A stretch of DNA of 64,000 bases, taken from NCBI GenBank assembly GCA_049589355.1, contig JBAWAP010000193.1, positions 1 through 64,000 of the forward strand. Direction: 5' to 3'. The stretch is from JBAWAP01 sp049589355. GTDB taxonomy: Bacteria > Chloroflexota > Anaerolineae > VGOG01. Positions 35,116 to 43,338 of this stretch are shown one piece after another. The notes beneath the pieces are model-generated. The model worked only from the letters and a program-made list of their open reading frames with translations. It ran no database searches and had not been told where the DNA came from. How positions within the stretch are numbered: the stretch's first letter is position 1; every line of letters begins with the position of its first letter. The position numbers and the translations under genes are program-made.

Positions 35116-36216
35116 ATGAGTCTCATGAACGAGTTCAGTCAAAAACAGAACCGTATTCAAGACCTGTTGGAGGAGCGCAAACTTGATGCGCTCCTCCTTC
35201 AGCGTGTGAGTAGTTTCGCCTGGGCCACGTGCGGCGCAGCATCGTACGTGAACACGGCGACTACGAACGGCGAGGCCGCGCTGCTGATCACGTCCTCCGG
35301 CCGCTATCTCATCACCAACAACATTGAGGCCGCGCGGTTGGAGCAGGAGGAGAAACTCGCGGAGCAAGGTTGGGAATTTCGGGTCGCGCCCTGGCACGAA
35401 GCTCAGGACGCGGTGGCTGAGCTGACGCGAGGGCTGAGGGTCGGCGCCGATGGGCCTTACCCAGGGGCCGCCGACCTCTCCGGCAACCTGGCCCGCCTCC
35501 GCGCCAATCTGACCCCTGAAGAGGGCGAACGCTTTCGGGTGCTGGGCCGCCTGTGCGCTGAGGCGATGGACAGCGCTGTGCGGGCTGTCCGTCCCGGCCA
35601 GACCGAGTATCAAATCGCCGGGCTCCTGGCCCACGAGGCGGAGCGTCGTGGCGTGCAGGCCATCGTGAACCTGATCGCTACCGACGAGCGTGTCTTTGCC
35701 TTCCGACACCCGCTGCCTACCGACAAGGAACTCGAACGCTACGCCATGCTCGTATTGTGTGGGCGGCGGTGGGGATTAGTGTGCTCGGTGACGCGGTTCG
35801 TCCACTTTGGCCGGCTGCTGGACGACCTGCGCCACAAAGCCGAAGCGGTGGCGCGGATTGATGCGGCGTTCATCGCCGCCACCCGCCCCGGCCAGTCGCT
35901 CAGCCAGATCTTCCGGCGCGCGACTGAGACCTACGCCGACGCCGGCTTCCCTGACGAGTGGCATCTGCACCATCAGGGCGGCCCGGCCGGCTACGAACCG
36001 CGCGAGTACCTTGCCACGCCCCACTCGACCGACGTCGTTTCAGTCGGGCAGGTCTACGCCTGGAATCCATCCATCACCGGAACAAAGTCGGAGGACACCA
36101 TCCTCGTGGGCGAGGTGGAAAACGAGGTGCTCACCGCCATCGAGAACTGGCTTACGCTGCCCGTCACCGTAGATGACCAGGAAATTGCACGCCCCGCCAT
36201 TCTGGAGATCCTGTGA
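35116..36216 (+). CDS. Creatinase/aminopeptidase-P fold protein (M24-like) lacking metal ligands
   Basis: 366 residues with the two-domain pita-bread layout: N-terminal creatinase-like domain (about 1-145) and C-terminal catalytic fold with FAFRHPLPTD, HLHHQGGPAGY and SEDTILVGE. Metallo-members carry two Asp ligands in a D-x-G...S-D-x-T-R-T pattern; here the stretch reads LVLCGRRWGLVCSVTRF, so both Asp are replaced (Cys and Ser). The protein is therefore probably metal-free, as creatinase is, or non-catalytic. Creatinase acts through histidine, and conserved His residues are kept. Last gene of the 28702 operon; why a peptidase-fold protein is coupled to sugar import is unclear. Confidence 0.8.
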   Translation: MSLMNEFSQKQNRIQDLLEERKLDALLLQRVSSFAWATCGAASYVNTATTNGEAALLITSSGRYLITNNIEAARLEQEEKLAEQGWEFRVAPWHEAQDAVAELTRGLRVGADGPYPGAADLSGNLARLRANLTPEEGERFRVLGRLCAEAMDSAVRAVRPGQTEYQIAGLLAHEAERRGVQAIVNLIATDERVFAFRHPLPTDKELERYAMLVLCGRRWGLVCSVTRFVHFGRLLDDLRHKAEAVARIDAAFIAATRPGQSLSQIFRRATETYADAGFPDEWHLHHQGGPAGYEPREYLATPHSTDVVSVGQVYAWNPSITGTKSEDTILVGEVENEVLTAIENWLTLPVTVDDQEIARPAILEIL

Positions 36217-36262
36217 AGACCCGCTAGCGGGTGTTTGTCAGGCTGGCGAAGCAGGCGGCAAC

Positions 36263-36291
36263 TTGCATATTCGTGCCACTTGTGATAGAAT
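36263..36291 (+). promoter_or_regulatory. Predicted promoter of the FrcBCA-like importer operon
   Basis: TTGCAT (36263-36268) and TAGAAT (36286-36291) with a 17-base spacer, about 140 bases before the binding-protein start. Good match for a housekeeping promoter; no operator palindrome recognised. Confidence 0.5.
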
Positions 36292-36355
36292 TCTAAACAG
36301 GCGTACCGCAAGAGGTGCTGTGAATCTTTTCCATTTTTGTGAAAGGGGGTGATAG

Positions 36356-36436
36356 TTGGGGACATTTTATATCGTTTCACAAACAGATCTAACAGGCAAA
36401 GAATCCGCATCAGTTTTCCAAAGGAGGGAAAAATGA
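36356..36436 (+). CDS. Possible 26-codon leader ORF overlapping the binding-protein start
   Basis: A TTG at 36356 follows AAAGGGGGTGATA (36342-36354), close to a perfect complement of the 16S rRNA 3' end. The frame reads LGTFYIVSQTDLTGKESASV and ends at TGA 36434-36436, overlapping the next ATG as ATGA. It could be a leader peptide that couples translation to the binding protein. A TTG start with such short spacing is weak evidence; the same AAAGGGGGTGATAG sequence occurs in two other importer leaders without a comparable ORF. Confidence 0.25.
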   Translation: MGTFYIVSQTDLTGKESASVFQRREK

Positions 36437-37434
36437 ACAAGAAACTCAGTTGGTTAATCTGTAGCCTAGTGGTGCTGTTGGTGCTGGTTACCGCTTGTGG
36501 GCCAAAAGCGGCGCCCGGCGGGAAGTGGTGCAGCGGCATGAAGATTGTGTTCTTCCCTGGTGGACCCGAGGGAGGCGTCTTTGCGGTCAACGTCTACAAC
36601 GGCGCCAAGCAGGCGGAAGCAGATCTGGGCCCCTCGGTGCAATACATCTGGTCCGCCTGGGATCCCCAGAAGATGATCCAGCAGTTCCGGGAGGCTGCTG
36701 CGACGAAACCGGACGGCATCGCCGTGATGGGGCATCCGGGTGACGAAGCCTTCGATCCGTTGATTGACGATGCTGAGAGCAAGGGCATCATCGTCACCAG
36801 CCAGAACACCGAGCTGCCCAAGATGCAAGCCAAGTATGCCGCCAATGGCTTTGGCTATGTTGGCGCTTCGAATTACCCGGCGGGCTATGCCCTGGGCGCT
36901 GAAGCTGTCAAGCGCTTTGGGCTCAAGAGTGGAGATCGCGCCATGGTCTGGGGTCTGCTCTCACAACCGACCCGTGGCGAAAGGACCAAGGGCGTGATTG
37001 ATGCTCTGAAAGAAGCCGGCTTGACGGTCGACTATCTCGAAATTGACTCAGCGACCAATGCAGACCCACCGGCGGGCACCCCCACCTTCGCGGCTTATGT
37101 CTCCTCGCACCCCGATGTCAAGCTGGTGGTCACGGATCACGGTGGCCTGACCGCTACGGCGGAGACCTATGTGAAGGCCGCCGGCAAGAATGCGGGCGAC
37201 ATCAAGGTCGCAGGCTTTGACCTCTCGCCCGCGACCATCGCGGCGATCAGGGGCGGCTGGACCGGCCTCGTGATTGATCAGCAGGAATGGTTGCAGGGTT
37301 ATCTCCCCATCCTGCAAATCTGCTTGACCAAGCTCTACGGCTACTCCGGCCTGGCCATCAATACCGGCGCGGGCTTTGTGGACAAGAGCAACGTAGAGTT
37401 CGTCGCGCCGCTTGCGGAGAAGAACATTCGGTAG
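36433..37434 (+). CDS. Sugar ABC transporter binding lipoprotein, FrcB/RbsB-like
   Basis: 333 residues from the ATG at 36433, with AAGGAGG six bases upstream. Lipoprotein signal ending VLVTACGPKA. The mature protein has the Peripla_BP_4 pattern: IVFFPGGPEGGVFAVNVYNG, then DGIAVMGHPGDEAFDP, VVTDHGGLTATAETYVKAAG and IKVAGFDLSP. It delivers a monosaccharide to the ATPase and permease encoded next. Substrate not determinable. A perfect palindrome (37444-37474) lies directly after its stop. Confidence 0.87.
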   Translation: MNKKLSWLICSLVVLLVLVTACGPKAAPGGKWCSGMKIVFFPGGPEGGVFAVNVYNGAKQAEADLGPSVQYIWSAWDPQKMIQQFREAAATKPDGIAVMGHPGDEAFDPLIDDAESKGIIVTSQNTELPKMQAKYAANGFGYVGASNYPAGYALGAEAVKRFGLKSGDRAMVWGLLSQPTRGERTKGVIDALKEAGLTVDYLEIDSATNADPPAGTPTFAAYVSSHPDVKLVVTDHGGLTATAETYVKAAGKNAGDIKVAGFDLSPATIAAIRGGWTGLVIDQQEWLQGYLPILQICLTKLYGYSGLAINTGAGFVDKSNVEFVAPLAEKNIR

Positions 37435-37443
37435 CAGCATCGG

Positions 37444-37474
37444 GACCTGACAGGTCTCCGAGACCTGTCAGGTC
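37444..37474. repeat. Perfect 14-bp-stem hairpin between binding protein and ATPase genes
   Basis: GACCTGACAGGTCT (37444-37457) and AGACCTGTCAGGTC (37461-37474) are exact reverse complements with a CCG loop. It resembles dispersed AGACCTGTCAGGTCT repeats and probably protects or partially terminates the binding-protein mRNA. Confidence 0.75.
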
Positions 37475-37503
37475 TCCTTCTTTCAGTTTCGGGAGGTGGC
37501 GTG

Positions 37504-38283
37504 ATGGACTATGTAGTCCAGCTAAAGAATGTCTCCAAGACCTTCGGTGAGGTAGCGGCCCTTCGCAACGTGAACTTCGAAGTTGGAGCCAACGAGATTG
37601 TCGGCTTGCTCGGCGACAACGGCGCGGGCAAGTCCACGCTGGTCAAGATCATCACCGGCTACCATCAACCGGACCCCGGCGGCGAGATCTACTGGAAGGA
37701 TGAAAGGATCGATCGCTTGTCCGTTGCCAAGGCGCGCGATCTGGGCATTGAGGTCGTCTATCAGGAACGCGCATTGGCAGACCTGCAATCATTGTGGCGC
37801 AATATCTTTATGGGTCGAGAGCTCTGCAATGGATGGGGCTTGCTCGATTTAGATGCGATGAGAAACGAGACCCAAAGGCTGATGAACACGGTAATGGGTT
37901 TCACCTCCGCGGCAGTCACGCCGGAATCAGTTGTCGGGGCTTTTTCCGGTGGCGAGCGCCAGGGCGTGGCGATCACGCGGGCGCTCTATTTCCAGGCCGA
38001 GCTGATTATTCTCGACGAACCGACGATGGGCCTGTCAATTACCGAGACCAGGAAATGCCTGGAATTCGTCGCCGGGATCAAACAAGCGCGCAAGTCGGCC
38101 ATCTTCATTGATCACAATATCTTCCACGTTCATCCTGTCGCCGACCGCATTGTTGTGCTGGACCGAGGCACCGTCGCGGGCCAGTTCATGAAGGACCAGG
38201 TCACGCTCGATGAACTGATTGACAGGATGTCTCGTGTCGCCCGGACGGGCAGCCTCGAAGGCAACACTCACGCAGCAGGATGA
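37504..38283 (+). CDS. Sugar ABC transporter ATPase (single domain, FrcA-like)
   Basis: 259 residues from the ATG at 37504 (GGGAGGTG upstream; a GTG at 37501 directly precedes). Walker A GDNGAGKST, signature FSGGERQGVAITRA and Walker B LIILDEPTMG are all present. Unlike the 29828 product it has one nucleotide-binding domain, as in the fructose importer FrcA, so it would work as a homodimer. DHNIFHVHPVADRIVVLDRG near the end is the H-loop region. Middle gene of a binding protein-ATPase-permease operon. Confidence 0.9.
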   Translation: MDYVVQLKNVSKTFGEVAALRNVNFEVGANEIVGLLGDNGAGKSTLVKIITGYHQPDPGGEIYWKDERIDRLSVAKARDLGIEVVYQERALADLQSLWRNIFMGRELCNGWGLLDLDAMRNETQRLMNTVMGFTSAAVTPESVVGAFSGGERQGVAITRALYFQAELIILDEPTMGLSITETRKCLEFVAGIKQARKSAIFIDHNIFHVHPVADRIVVLDRGTVAGQFMKDQVTLDELIDRMSRVARTGSLEGNTHAAG

Positions 38284-38298
38284 GAATGGAGAAGTCTA

Positions 38299-39327
38299 AT
38301 GAATTCTGTAGCTGAAGCAAGACCAATCTCGCCCACGGCGAAGAAAGGCGGATTCGCGCGACTGTTGCGCAAGTACTCTCTACAGATCGCCATCGTTTTT
38401 GTCGCCCTGTTCATCTGGGCGTTTTTCTTGTGGAGGTCCCCCCGAACCTTTGGGGCATATGATATCTACAATTCGCTTATGTCCACGACGCCCTTCTTTG
38501 CATTGATGGCGATTCCCCTGACTCTCGTCATCATCGCTAAGGAAATTGACCTGTCCTTCGGTTCCGTTATGGCGTGGGGCATGGCGGCCTTTGATGTGGT
38601 GTTCTTGCTGTTCAGCGCCACGAACCCCGCACTGGGTGTCTGGCTGGGCTTTGTCGCCTGCCTCCTGGCGGGCTTGCTGGCGGGTCTGTTGAATGGCGTC
38701 ATTGTCGTCAGACTCGGAATCCCCTCGCTGGTTGCAACGATCGGAACGCAGTTCCTGTGGAGGGGGGTCGTGATGGTGGTGACGAACGGTCAAGGGCTCG
38801 GCATGACGCCGGTTCGGCAGACGCTGCTGTACCCTGCTCTGGTCGGCAGGGTCGGTGGCGTGATCCCCATGCAATTCATCTGGACGATTATCTTCGCCGT
38901 TGTGGCGTGGTTCTTCTTGAACCGCCACAAGTTCGGCGCACACGTCTACCTCATCGGCGACAACGTGGAAAGCGCCAAGCTGATGGGCGTGGACGTGGAA
39001 CGCACCAAGATCCTGACCTTTGCCATTGTGGGAGTGGCGGCGGCCTTTGCCGGCTTCGTGGTCAGCGAAGAGGTTCTCTTCTTGTGGCCCACCTTGGGCG
39101 AAGGGTATCTCTTGAACACGCTTGCCTCCGTGTTCCTGGGCGGCACGTCGGTCTTTGGAGGGACGGGCACCGTGTTTGGAACGTTCGTCGCCGCCTTCAT
39201 CATCGCCATAATTAATCCAGGCATCGTCGCTGCGGGCTGGACCGCCTATTGGACGCAGCTCATCTATGGTTTGATCATTGTCGTCTCCGTCGCGCTGCAA
39301 GCGGTTCTGCGCAGAAGGTTGGCTTAG
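38299..39327 (+). CDS. Sugar ABC transporter permease (FrcC-like)
   Basis: 342 residues with about eight to ten membrane helices. The signature reads VIIAKEIDLSFGSVMAWGMA, with EIDLSFGS in place of the usual GIDLSVGS, as seen in FrcC-like permeases. The late segment LLNTLASVFLGGTSVFGGTG is conserved. ATG follows GGAG. It would dimerise to form the channel for the single-domain ATPase encoded upstream. Confidence 0.9.
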   Translation: MNSVAEARPISPTAKKGGFARLLRKYSLQIAIVFVALFIWAFFLWRSPRTFGAYDIYNSLMSTTPFFALMAIPLTLVIIAKEIDLSFGSVMAWGMAAFDVVFLLFSATNPALGVWLGFVACLLAGLLAGLLNGVIVVRLGIPSLVATIGTQFLWRGVVMVVTNGQGLGMTPVRQTLLYPALVGRVGGVIPMQFIWTIIFAVVAWFFLNRHKFGAHVYLIGDNVESAKLMGVDVERTKILTFAIVGVAAAFAGFVVSEEVLFLWPTLGEGYLLNTLASVFLGGTSVFGGTGTVFGTFVAAFIIAIINPGIVAAGWTAYWTQLIYGLIIVVSVALQAVLRRRLA

Positions 39328-39360
39328 CTCGATGATGTTAGATTAAGCCCCTGAAGCCAA

Positions 39361-39470
39361 CCCCACCCTTTCTCACCCCAGCGGGGGAGGGGTTAGGTGA
39401 GGTAAGCTGTCCTAAGAACCTATCCTAAAATTATGGTTTTCACGCTTGCCAACAGGGATTTTAGGATAGG
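39361..39470. repeat. Two adjacent repeat elements after the FrcC-like gene
   Basis: 39361-39402 (CCCCACCCTTTCTC...GGGGGAGGGG) is a GC-rich imperfect hairpin of a common intergenic type. 39419-39470 has perfect 13-bp ends, CCTATCCTAAAAT and ATTTTAGGATAGG. They fill most of the 288-base gap before the first URO-D gene and could terminate the importer transcript. Confidence 0.65.
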
Positions 39471-39615
39471 CTCTAAGTCGAAGGCTAGCGATTTCAGGTG
39501 AGATATCTTCGTGGTAGACGAGGAGGTGCCGGCCAGTCAGGCGCATGCGGCCATCATTGCTGCGGATGCCAGCTAGCCGGTATTTGTCTTTTCGACCCCT
39601 ATCATAGGAGCAAAA

Positions 39616-40746
39616 ATGGAACATCGAGATCGAGTGCTCATGGCTCTTAACCACGAGGAGCCCGATAGATGTCCCATGCATATCAGCTTTACGCCGGAAT
39701 TCGTCACCAGGCTGAAGAATGACCTGGGACTGACAGACGAGGATTTCTATAACCCCCACGGAGGCGGTAACACTTACCTGTTGGAGCGCACCCTGGATCA
39801 GGACATGCTTCTAACGTCTGTGGGATGGGCCAACTCCTATTACGCCACTGAACTATACAGTGATGACGGTGTTTCTTATACTGATGAATGGGGAGTAGGA
39901 TGGAAGAACATAGAGTATCAAACAAGATTCGGCCAAGGCCGTTATACCGAAATAGTGGGGCACCCCCTGGCTGATGATGAGGCCATAGACACGTATCAAC
40001 CGCCTGATCCGAACAGGCCCGAATTATACGTTGAGGCAGAAAGGGTCATCCAAGAATTCAAGGACGAATACTGGATCGTGGGCGTGACGGTCACCACGAT
40101 TTTTGAGACCGCCTGGGCGCTCAGAGGGTATGAGAAAACGCTGATGGATTTGGCGCGCAATCCTGATCTGATCGAGAACCTCTTCGATATCCCATTTCAT
40201 TATCATCTCACGGCAGCGAAGAAATTGGTGGAGATGGGTGTAGACATGATCTGGATCGGGGATGACGTAGGCGCTCAGGATAGGATGCTCATTTCTCCAA
40301 AAACCTGGCGTCGCTTCCTTAAGCCCCGCCTGGCGACGTTTATCTCCACCCTGAAAAGCACCCATCCAGACGTAAAAGTAGCCTATCATTCAGACGGCAA
40401 CATCCACCCCATCATCCCCGACCTGATCGAAATTGGCTTGGATGTCCTTAACCCGATTCAGCCACGGTGTATGAACCCTGAAAAACTGAAAAAGGAGTAC
40501 GGGGACAAACTGTGTTTCTGGGGCTCGCTGGATGAGCAGTACACCTTGCCCTTTGGAACACCGGCTGAGGTTGAGAAAGAAGTGATCACCCGACTAAAAA
40601 CGCTGGGCAAAAATGGTGGGTTGATCATCGGACCGACGCATCACGTGCAGCTTGATACACCCCTGGAAAACTTCTGGGCCATGGTCAATACAATCACGAA
40701 GACGCCTTATAGCTCTCTAATGAGAATGAACCGCCAAAAGCGGTAA
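39616..40746 (+). CDS. Uroporphyrinogen-decarboxylase-superfamily protein 1
   Basis: 376 residues beginning MEHRDRVLMALNHEEPDRCP, the usual opening of URO-D-like methyltransferases (MtaA/CmuA group); the arginine-rich start of true HemE is missing. LISPKTWRRFLKPRL, YHSDGNIHPIIPDLIEIGLD and FWGSLDEQYTLPFGTPAEV follow family order. The zinc-site equivalent reads HSDG, without the Cys that corrinoid-dependent relatives have in H-x-C, so methyl-transfer by the MtaA mechanism is doubtful. Start ATG follows AGGAGCAAAA. First of three tandem paralogues between importer and glycosidase genes; a role in sugar-linked ether or methyl metabolism is possible but unproven. Confidence 0.82.
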   Translation: MEHRDRVLMALNHEEPDRCPMHISFTPEFVTRLKNDLGLTDEDFYNPHGGGNTYLLERTLDQDMLLTSVGWANSYYATELYSDDGVSYTDEWGVGWKNIEYQTRFGQGRYTEIVGHPLADDEAIDTYQPPDPNRPELYVEAERVIQEFKDEYWIVGVTVTTIFETAWALRGYEKTLMDLARNPDLIENLFDIPFHYHLTAAKKLVEMGVDMIWIGDDVGAQDRMLISPKTWRRFLKPRLATFISTLKSTHPDVKVAYHSDGNIHPIIPDLIEIGLDVLNPIQPRCMNPEKLKKEYGDKLCFWGSLDEQYTLPFGTPAEVEKEVITRLKTLGKNGGLIIGPTHHVQLDTPLENFWAMVNTITKTPYSSLMRMNRQKR

Positions 40747-40770
40747 CCAAGCGGAAGGTTGCCTGCCAGT

Positions 40771-40853
40771 CTGTCAACGAATACCTAACGAATAAACGAA
40801 TAAGCCAGCCAGCAATCGCTCATTCGTTTATTCGTTTCCCCATTCGTTGACAG
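40771..40853. repeat. Palindromic repeat between URO-D-like genes 1 and 2
   Basis: CTGTCAACGAAT (40771-40782) and ATTCGTTGACAG (40842-40853) are perfect ends; inside, AACGAATAAACGAATAAGC and GCTCATTCGTTTATTCGTT extend the inverted repeat to roughly 35 bases per arm. Confidence 0.75.
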
Positions 40854-40877
40854 AAGCATTACCGATAGGGAGGATGT

Positions 40878-42026
40878 ATGAATGCCCGGGAACGGGTCAT
40901 GTTGGCCCTGAGTCATAAACAGCCCGACCGCATCCCCATTGATCTTGGCGGGAGCATTTGCTCCTCCATACATAAAGATGCCTACATCGTGTTCAAGAAA
41001 CATCTGGGGATGGATGTAGAGGAACTTAAGATGCTGGACTACGTTCAACAATTGCCCTACTTGGACGAGGCCCTTCTGGAGCGTTTCGGCGTAGATTTTC
41101 GTCTGGTACAGTTGCCGGCCGCTACTGCGCTGGGCGTGAACATCTTCGAGGAAGGCGACTATTACGCCTTCATTGACCGCTGGGGCTCCAAATTGCACAT
41201 GCCCAAAGATGGGGGGCTGTACTTCGACTGGGTGGACTTTCCCATCAAAGAGGCCACCATGGAGGCCCTGGACGACTACACCTGGCCGAAACCCGATCCC
41301 CCGGAGTACAATGTCCGACTTCGCGAACAGGCCGAGTACCTATACGCAAACACCGATTATGCTCTGGTAGGCAGCGCCGTCATCGGCGGCGGAATCTTTG
41401 AGCAACCTGCCAGAACCATGGGCCTGGAGAATTTCTTCATCGCCCTGGTTACCGAGCCGAAATTCGCCGACCGGATGATGAGCCAGATCACTGAAATCTA
41501 CATCGAGTCCTGCCACAACTATCTGGAGCAGGTGGGGCCATACCTTCACGTTTTCACGTATTGGGACGATGTTAGCGGCCAGGATGGCTGGCTCATATCG
41601 CCAGAAATCTACCGCAAGATGGTCAAACCCAAACAGCGTCGCCTGCTGGAGGCGATCAAGAGCAAGACAGACGCCAAGGTCTACTATCACGGTTGCGGGG
41701 CTGTCTACGATCTGATCCCAGATTTAATCGAGCTGGGCTTCGACATTCTCAACCCGGTCCAGGTCTCAGCTCGGGGTATGGACACCAAGCGGCTAAAGAC
41801 AGAGTACGGCCAGGACATTGTGTTCTGGGGCGGTGGGATTGATACCCAATACGTGCTCCCCTTCGGCACGCCTGAAGAGGTAGCCGATGAGGTCAAGCGA
41901 CGCATTGACGACCTGGCTCCTGGTGGTGGGTTCGTCTTCGCTGCCGTCCACAACATCCAGGCCCTTGTTCCCCCCCAAAACATCGTCACTATGTTTGAGA
42001 CGGCCCTCGAATACGGAAAGTACTGA
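40878..42026 (+). CDS. Uroporphyrinogen-decarboxylase-superfamily protein 2
   Basis: 382 residues starting MNARERVMLALSHKQPDRIP, with AGGGAGGAT upstream. Core motifs: LISPEIYRKMVKPKQRRL, YYHGCGAVYDLIPDLIELGF (zinc-site type H-x-C present) and FWGGGIDTQYVLPFGTPEEV. This matches the corrinoid methyltransferase-like branch (MtaA/MtbA-related) better than HemE. It ends 2 bases before the third copy's start. Cytoplasmic TIM barrel. No corrinoid protein is encoded beside it, although one exists at 19790. Confidence 0.84.
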   Translation: MNARERVMLALSHKQPDRIPIDLGGSICSSIHKDAYIVFKKHLGMDVEELKMLDYVQQLPYLDEALLERFGVDFRLVQLPAATALGVNIFEEGDYYAFIDRWGSKLHMPKDGGLYFDWVDFPIKEATMEALDDYTWPKPDPPEYNVRLREQAEYLYANTDYALVGSAVIGGGIFEQPARTMGLENFFIALVTEPKFADRMMSQITEIYIESCHNYLEQVGPYLHVFTYWDDVSGQDGWLISPEIYRKMVKPKQRRLLEAIKSKTDAKVYYHGCGAVYDLIPDLIELGFDILNPVQVSARGMDTKRLKTEYGQDIVFWGGGIDTQYVLPFGTPEEVADEVKRRIDDLAPGGGFVFAAVHNIQALVPPQNIVTMFETALEYGKY

Positions 42027-42028
42027 AG

Positions 42029-43081
42029 ATGACAAAGCGAGAAGTCATCAAACTGGTGCTTGAAGCCAAACGTCCACGCTACGTTCCCTGGAACATCGGG
42101 TTGACTCAAGAAGCACGGGAGAAGCTCCAGCAGCATTTTGGTCAAGCTGATTTAGAAGATGTACTGCAAAACCACTTTCTCCGATTGGGGAGCGACATCG
42201 GTTTCTTCAGAGATCTCGGCGATAACTGCGTCCAGGACGTTTTTGGAGTGATATGGGACAGGAGTATTGACAAAGATATCGGCAACCCTAAAAACTGTAT
42301 CCTGCCTAAGCCCACGCTTAAAGGCTACAGCTTTCCCGACCCCCTGGACCCTCGTTTCTTTGCGGACATCCCTGAGCGGATTGAGGAATCCGACGACCGC
42401 TTTCGCGTTTTCCAGATCGGGTTTTCGCTTTGGGAGAGGGCCTGGACGCTGCGCGGCTGGGAAAACCTGATGATGGATTTTCACGACCATCCAGGTTTCG
42501 TCCACGACCTGCTACACACCATTGCCGATTACAACATAGCCCAGGTCAAAGAGGCCCTGAAATACGACATTGACGCCGTCTATTTCGGAGATGATTGGGG
42601 AATGCAGCGTGGGTTACAGATGGGGCCTGTTATGTGGCACAAGTTCATTTACCCCGTATTAAAACGCATGTACGGTGTCGTGCGCGAAGCAGGCAGGTAT
42701 GTGATGATTCATTCCTGTGGAGACGTGGACGAGCTGTTTGATGACCTGATTGAGATCGGAGTGAATTGCTTCAATCCCTTTCAGCCTGAAGTCATGGATG
42801 TGACCTCTCTCATGCAACAATATCGTGGTCGCCTGGCTTTCCACGGAGGTCTCTCCACGCAGCGGACTCTGCCCTACCGCTCCAGCGATGATGTCCGTAA
42901 GGAGACCGAATACCTGCTGGAACTCGGCCGCGATGGTGGCTACATCTTTGCTCCGGCCCACGATGTCGAGGGCGATGTGCCCTTGGAAAACATGCTTGCT
43001 TTCATCGAAACAGTCCAGCAGCAGCGTGGATACGCGAATGAGTTGAGTGAAAATAGACCCCCTTCAGCAACTACTGGCTGA
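42029..43081 (+). CDS. Uroporphyrinogen-decarboxylase-superfamily protein 3
   Basis: 350 residues, ATG two bases after the stop of copy 2, so coupled translation is likely even though no strong ribosome site is seen. Motifs: FFRDLGDNCVQDVFGVIWDR, YFGDDWGMQRGLQMGP, IHSCGDVDELFDDLIEIGVN (H-x-C present) and LAFHGGLSTQRTLPYRSSDD. It is the most diverged of the three. The region downstream holds a shared promoter cassette and a GH31 relic. Confidence 0.83.
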   Translation: MTKREVIKLVLEAKRPRYVPWNIGLTQEAREKLQQHFGQADLEDVLQNHFLRLGSDIGFFRDLGDNCVQDVFGVIWDRSIDKDIGNPKNCILPKPTLKGYSFPDPLDPRFFADIPERIEESDDRFRVFQIGFSLWERAWTLRGWENLMMDFHDHPGFVHDLLHTIADYNIAQVKEALKYDIDAVYFGDDWGMQRGLQMGPVMWHKFIYPVLKRMYGVVREAGRYVMIHSCGDVDELFDDLIEIGVNCFNPFQPEVMDVTSLMQQYRGRLAFHGGLSTQRTLPYRSSDDVRKETEYLLELGRDGGYIFAPAHDVEGDVPLENMLAFIETVQQQRGYANELSENRPPSATTG

Positions 43082-43104
43082 GGCCAGATACCAGGAAACT
43101 CGAC

Positions 43105-43133
43105 TTGACAAGGTAAACGTTTTCCCATATAAT
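43105..43133 (+). promoter_or_regulatory. Shared promoter/operator cassette, copy A (upstream of GH127)
   Basis: TTGACA (43105-43110), 17-base spacer, TATAAT (43128-43133). The spacer holds GGTAAACGTTTTCC (43112-43125), a LacI-family-type operator centred on AAACGTTT. The 14 bases before the -35 (CCAGGAAACTCGAC) are also shared with copies B (49994) and C (53729). Likely controlled by the regulator at 53812. Confidence 0.78.
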
Positions 43134-43139
43134 TAGAAG

Positions 43140-43313
43140 TTCACCGACTTCGATAAGCGAGGCCAGCGGCTGGAGGTGTGGCACTACGATGCTTTCGGTG
43201 CCCACAGCGAGCGGGCCTACAAGAATGTCTCCTTCTTCGTGAGTATCTGTGGCTACGGGATCTTCGATGTAGTGGGCATATGCGACTTGAGCTCTACATG
43301 CTACGGTGACTAG
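43140..43313 (+). pseudogene. GH31 glycosidase relic in the GH127 leader
   Basis: An open frame without a start codon, 58 codons ending TAG at 43311-43313, reads FTDFDKRGQRLEVWHYDAFG then HSERAYKNVSFFVS and GYGIF. This is the N-terminal beta-domain signature of GH31 alpha-glucosidases/alpha-xylosidases (F-x-x-F-D-K-R-G-Q...W...D-A-F-G...AYKN-x-x-F). It begins seven bases after the -10 box of copy A, showing that a GH31 gene near this promoter was deleted and the promoter now serves GH127. Confidence 0.7.
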
Positions 43314-43338
43314 CCTGACTAGTTACAGGGAGAAAAGA

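Noticed and set aside
39616..43081. HemE uroporphyrinogen decarboxylases for haem synthesis
   Set aside because: Three tandem copies in a sugar locus, without the arginine-rich N-terminal HemE signature and with methyltransferase-like openings.
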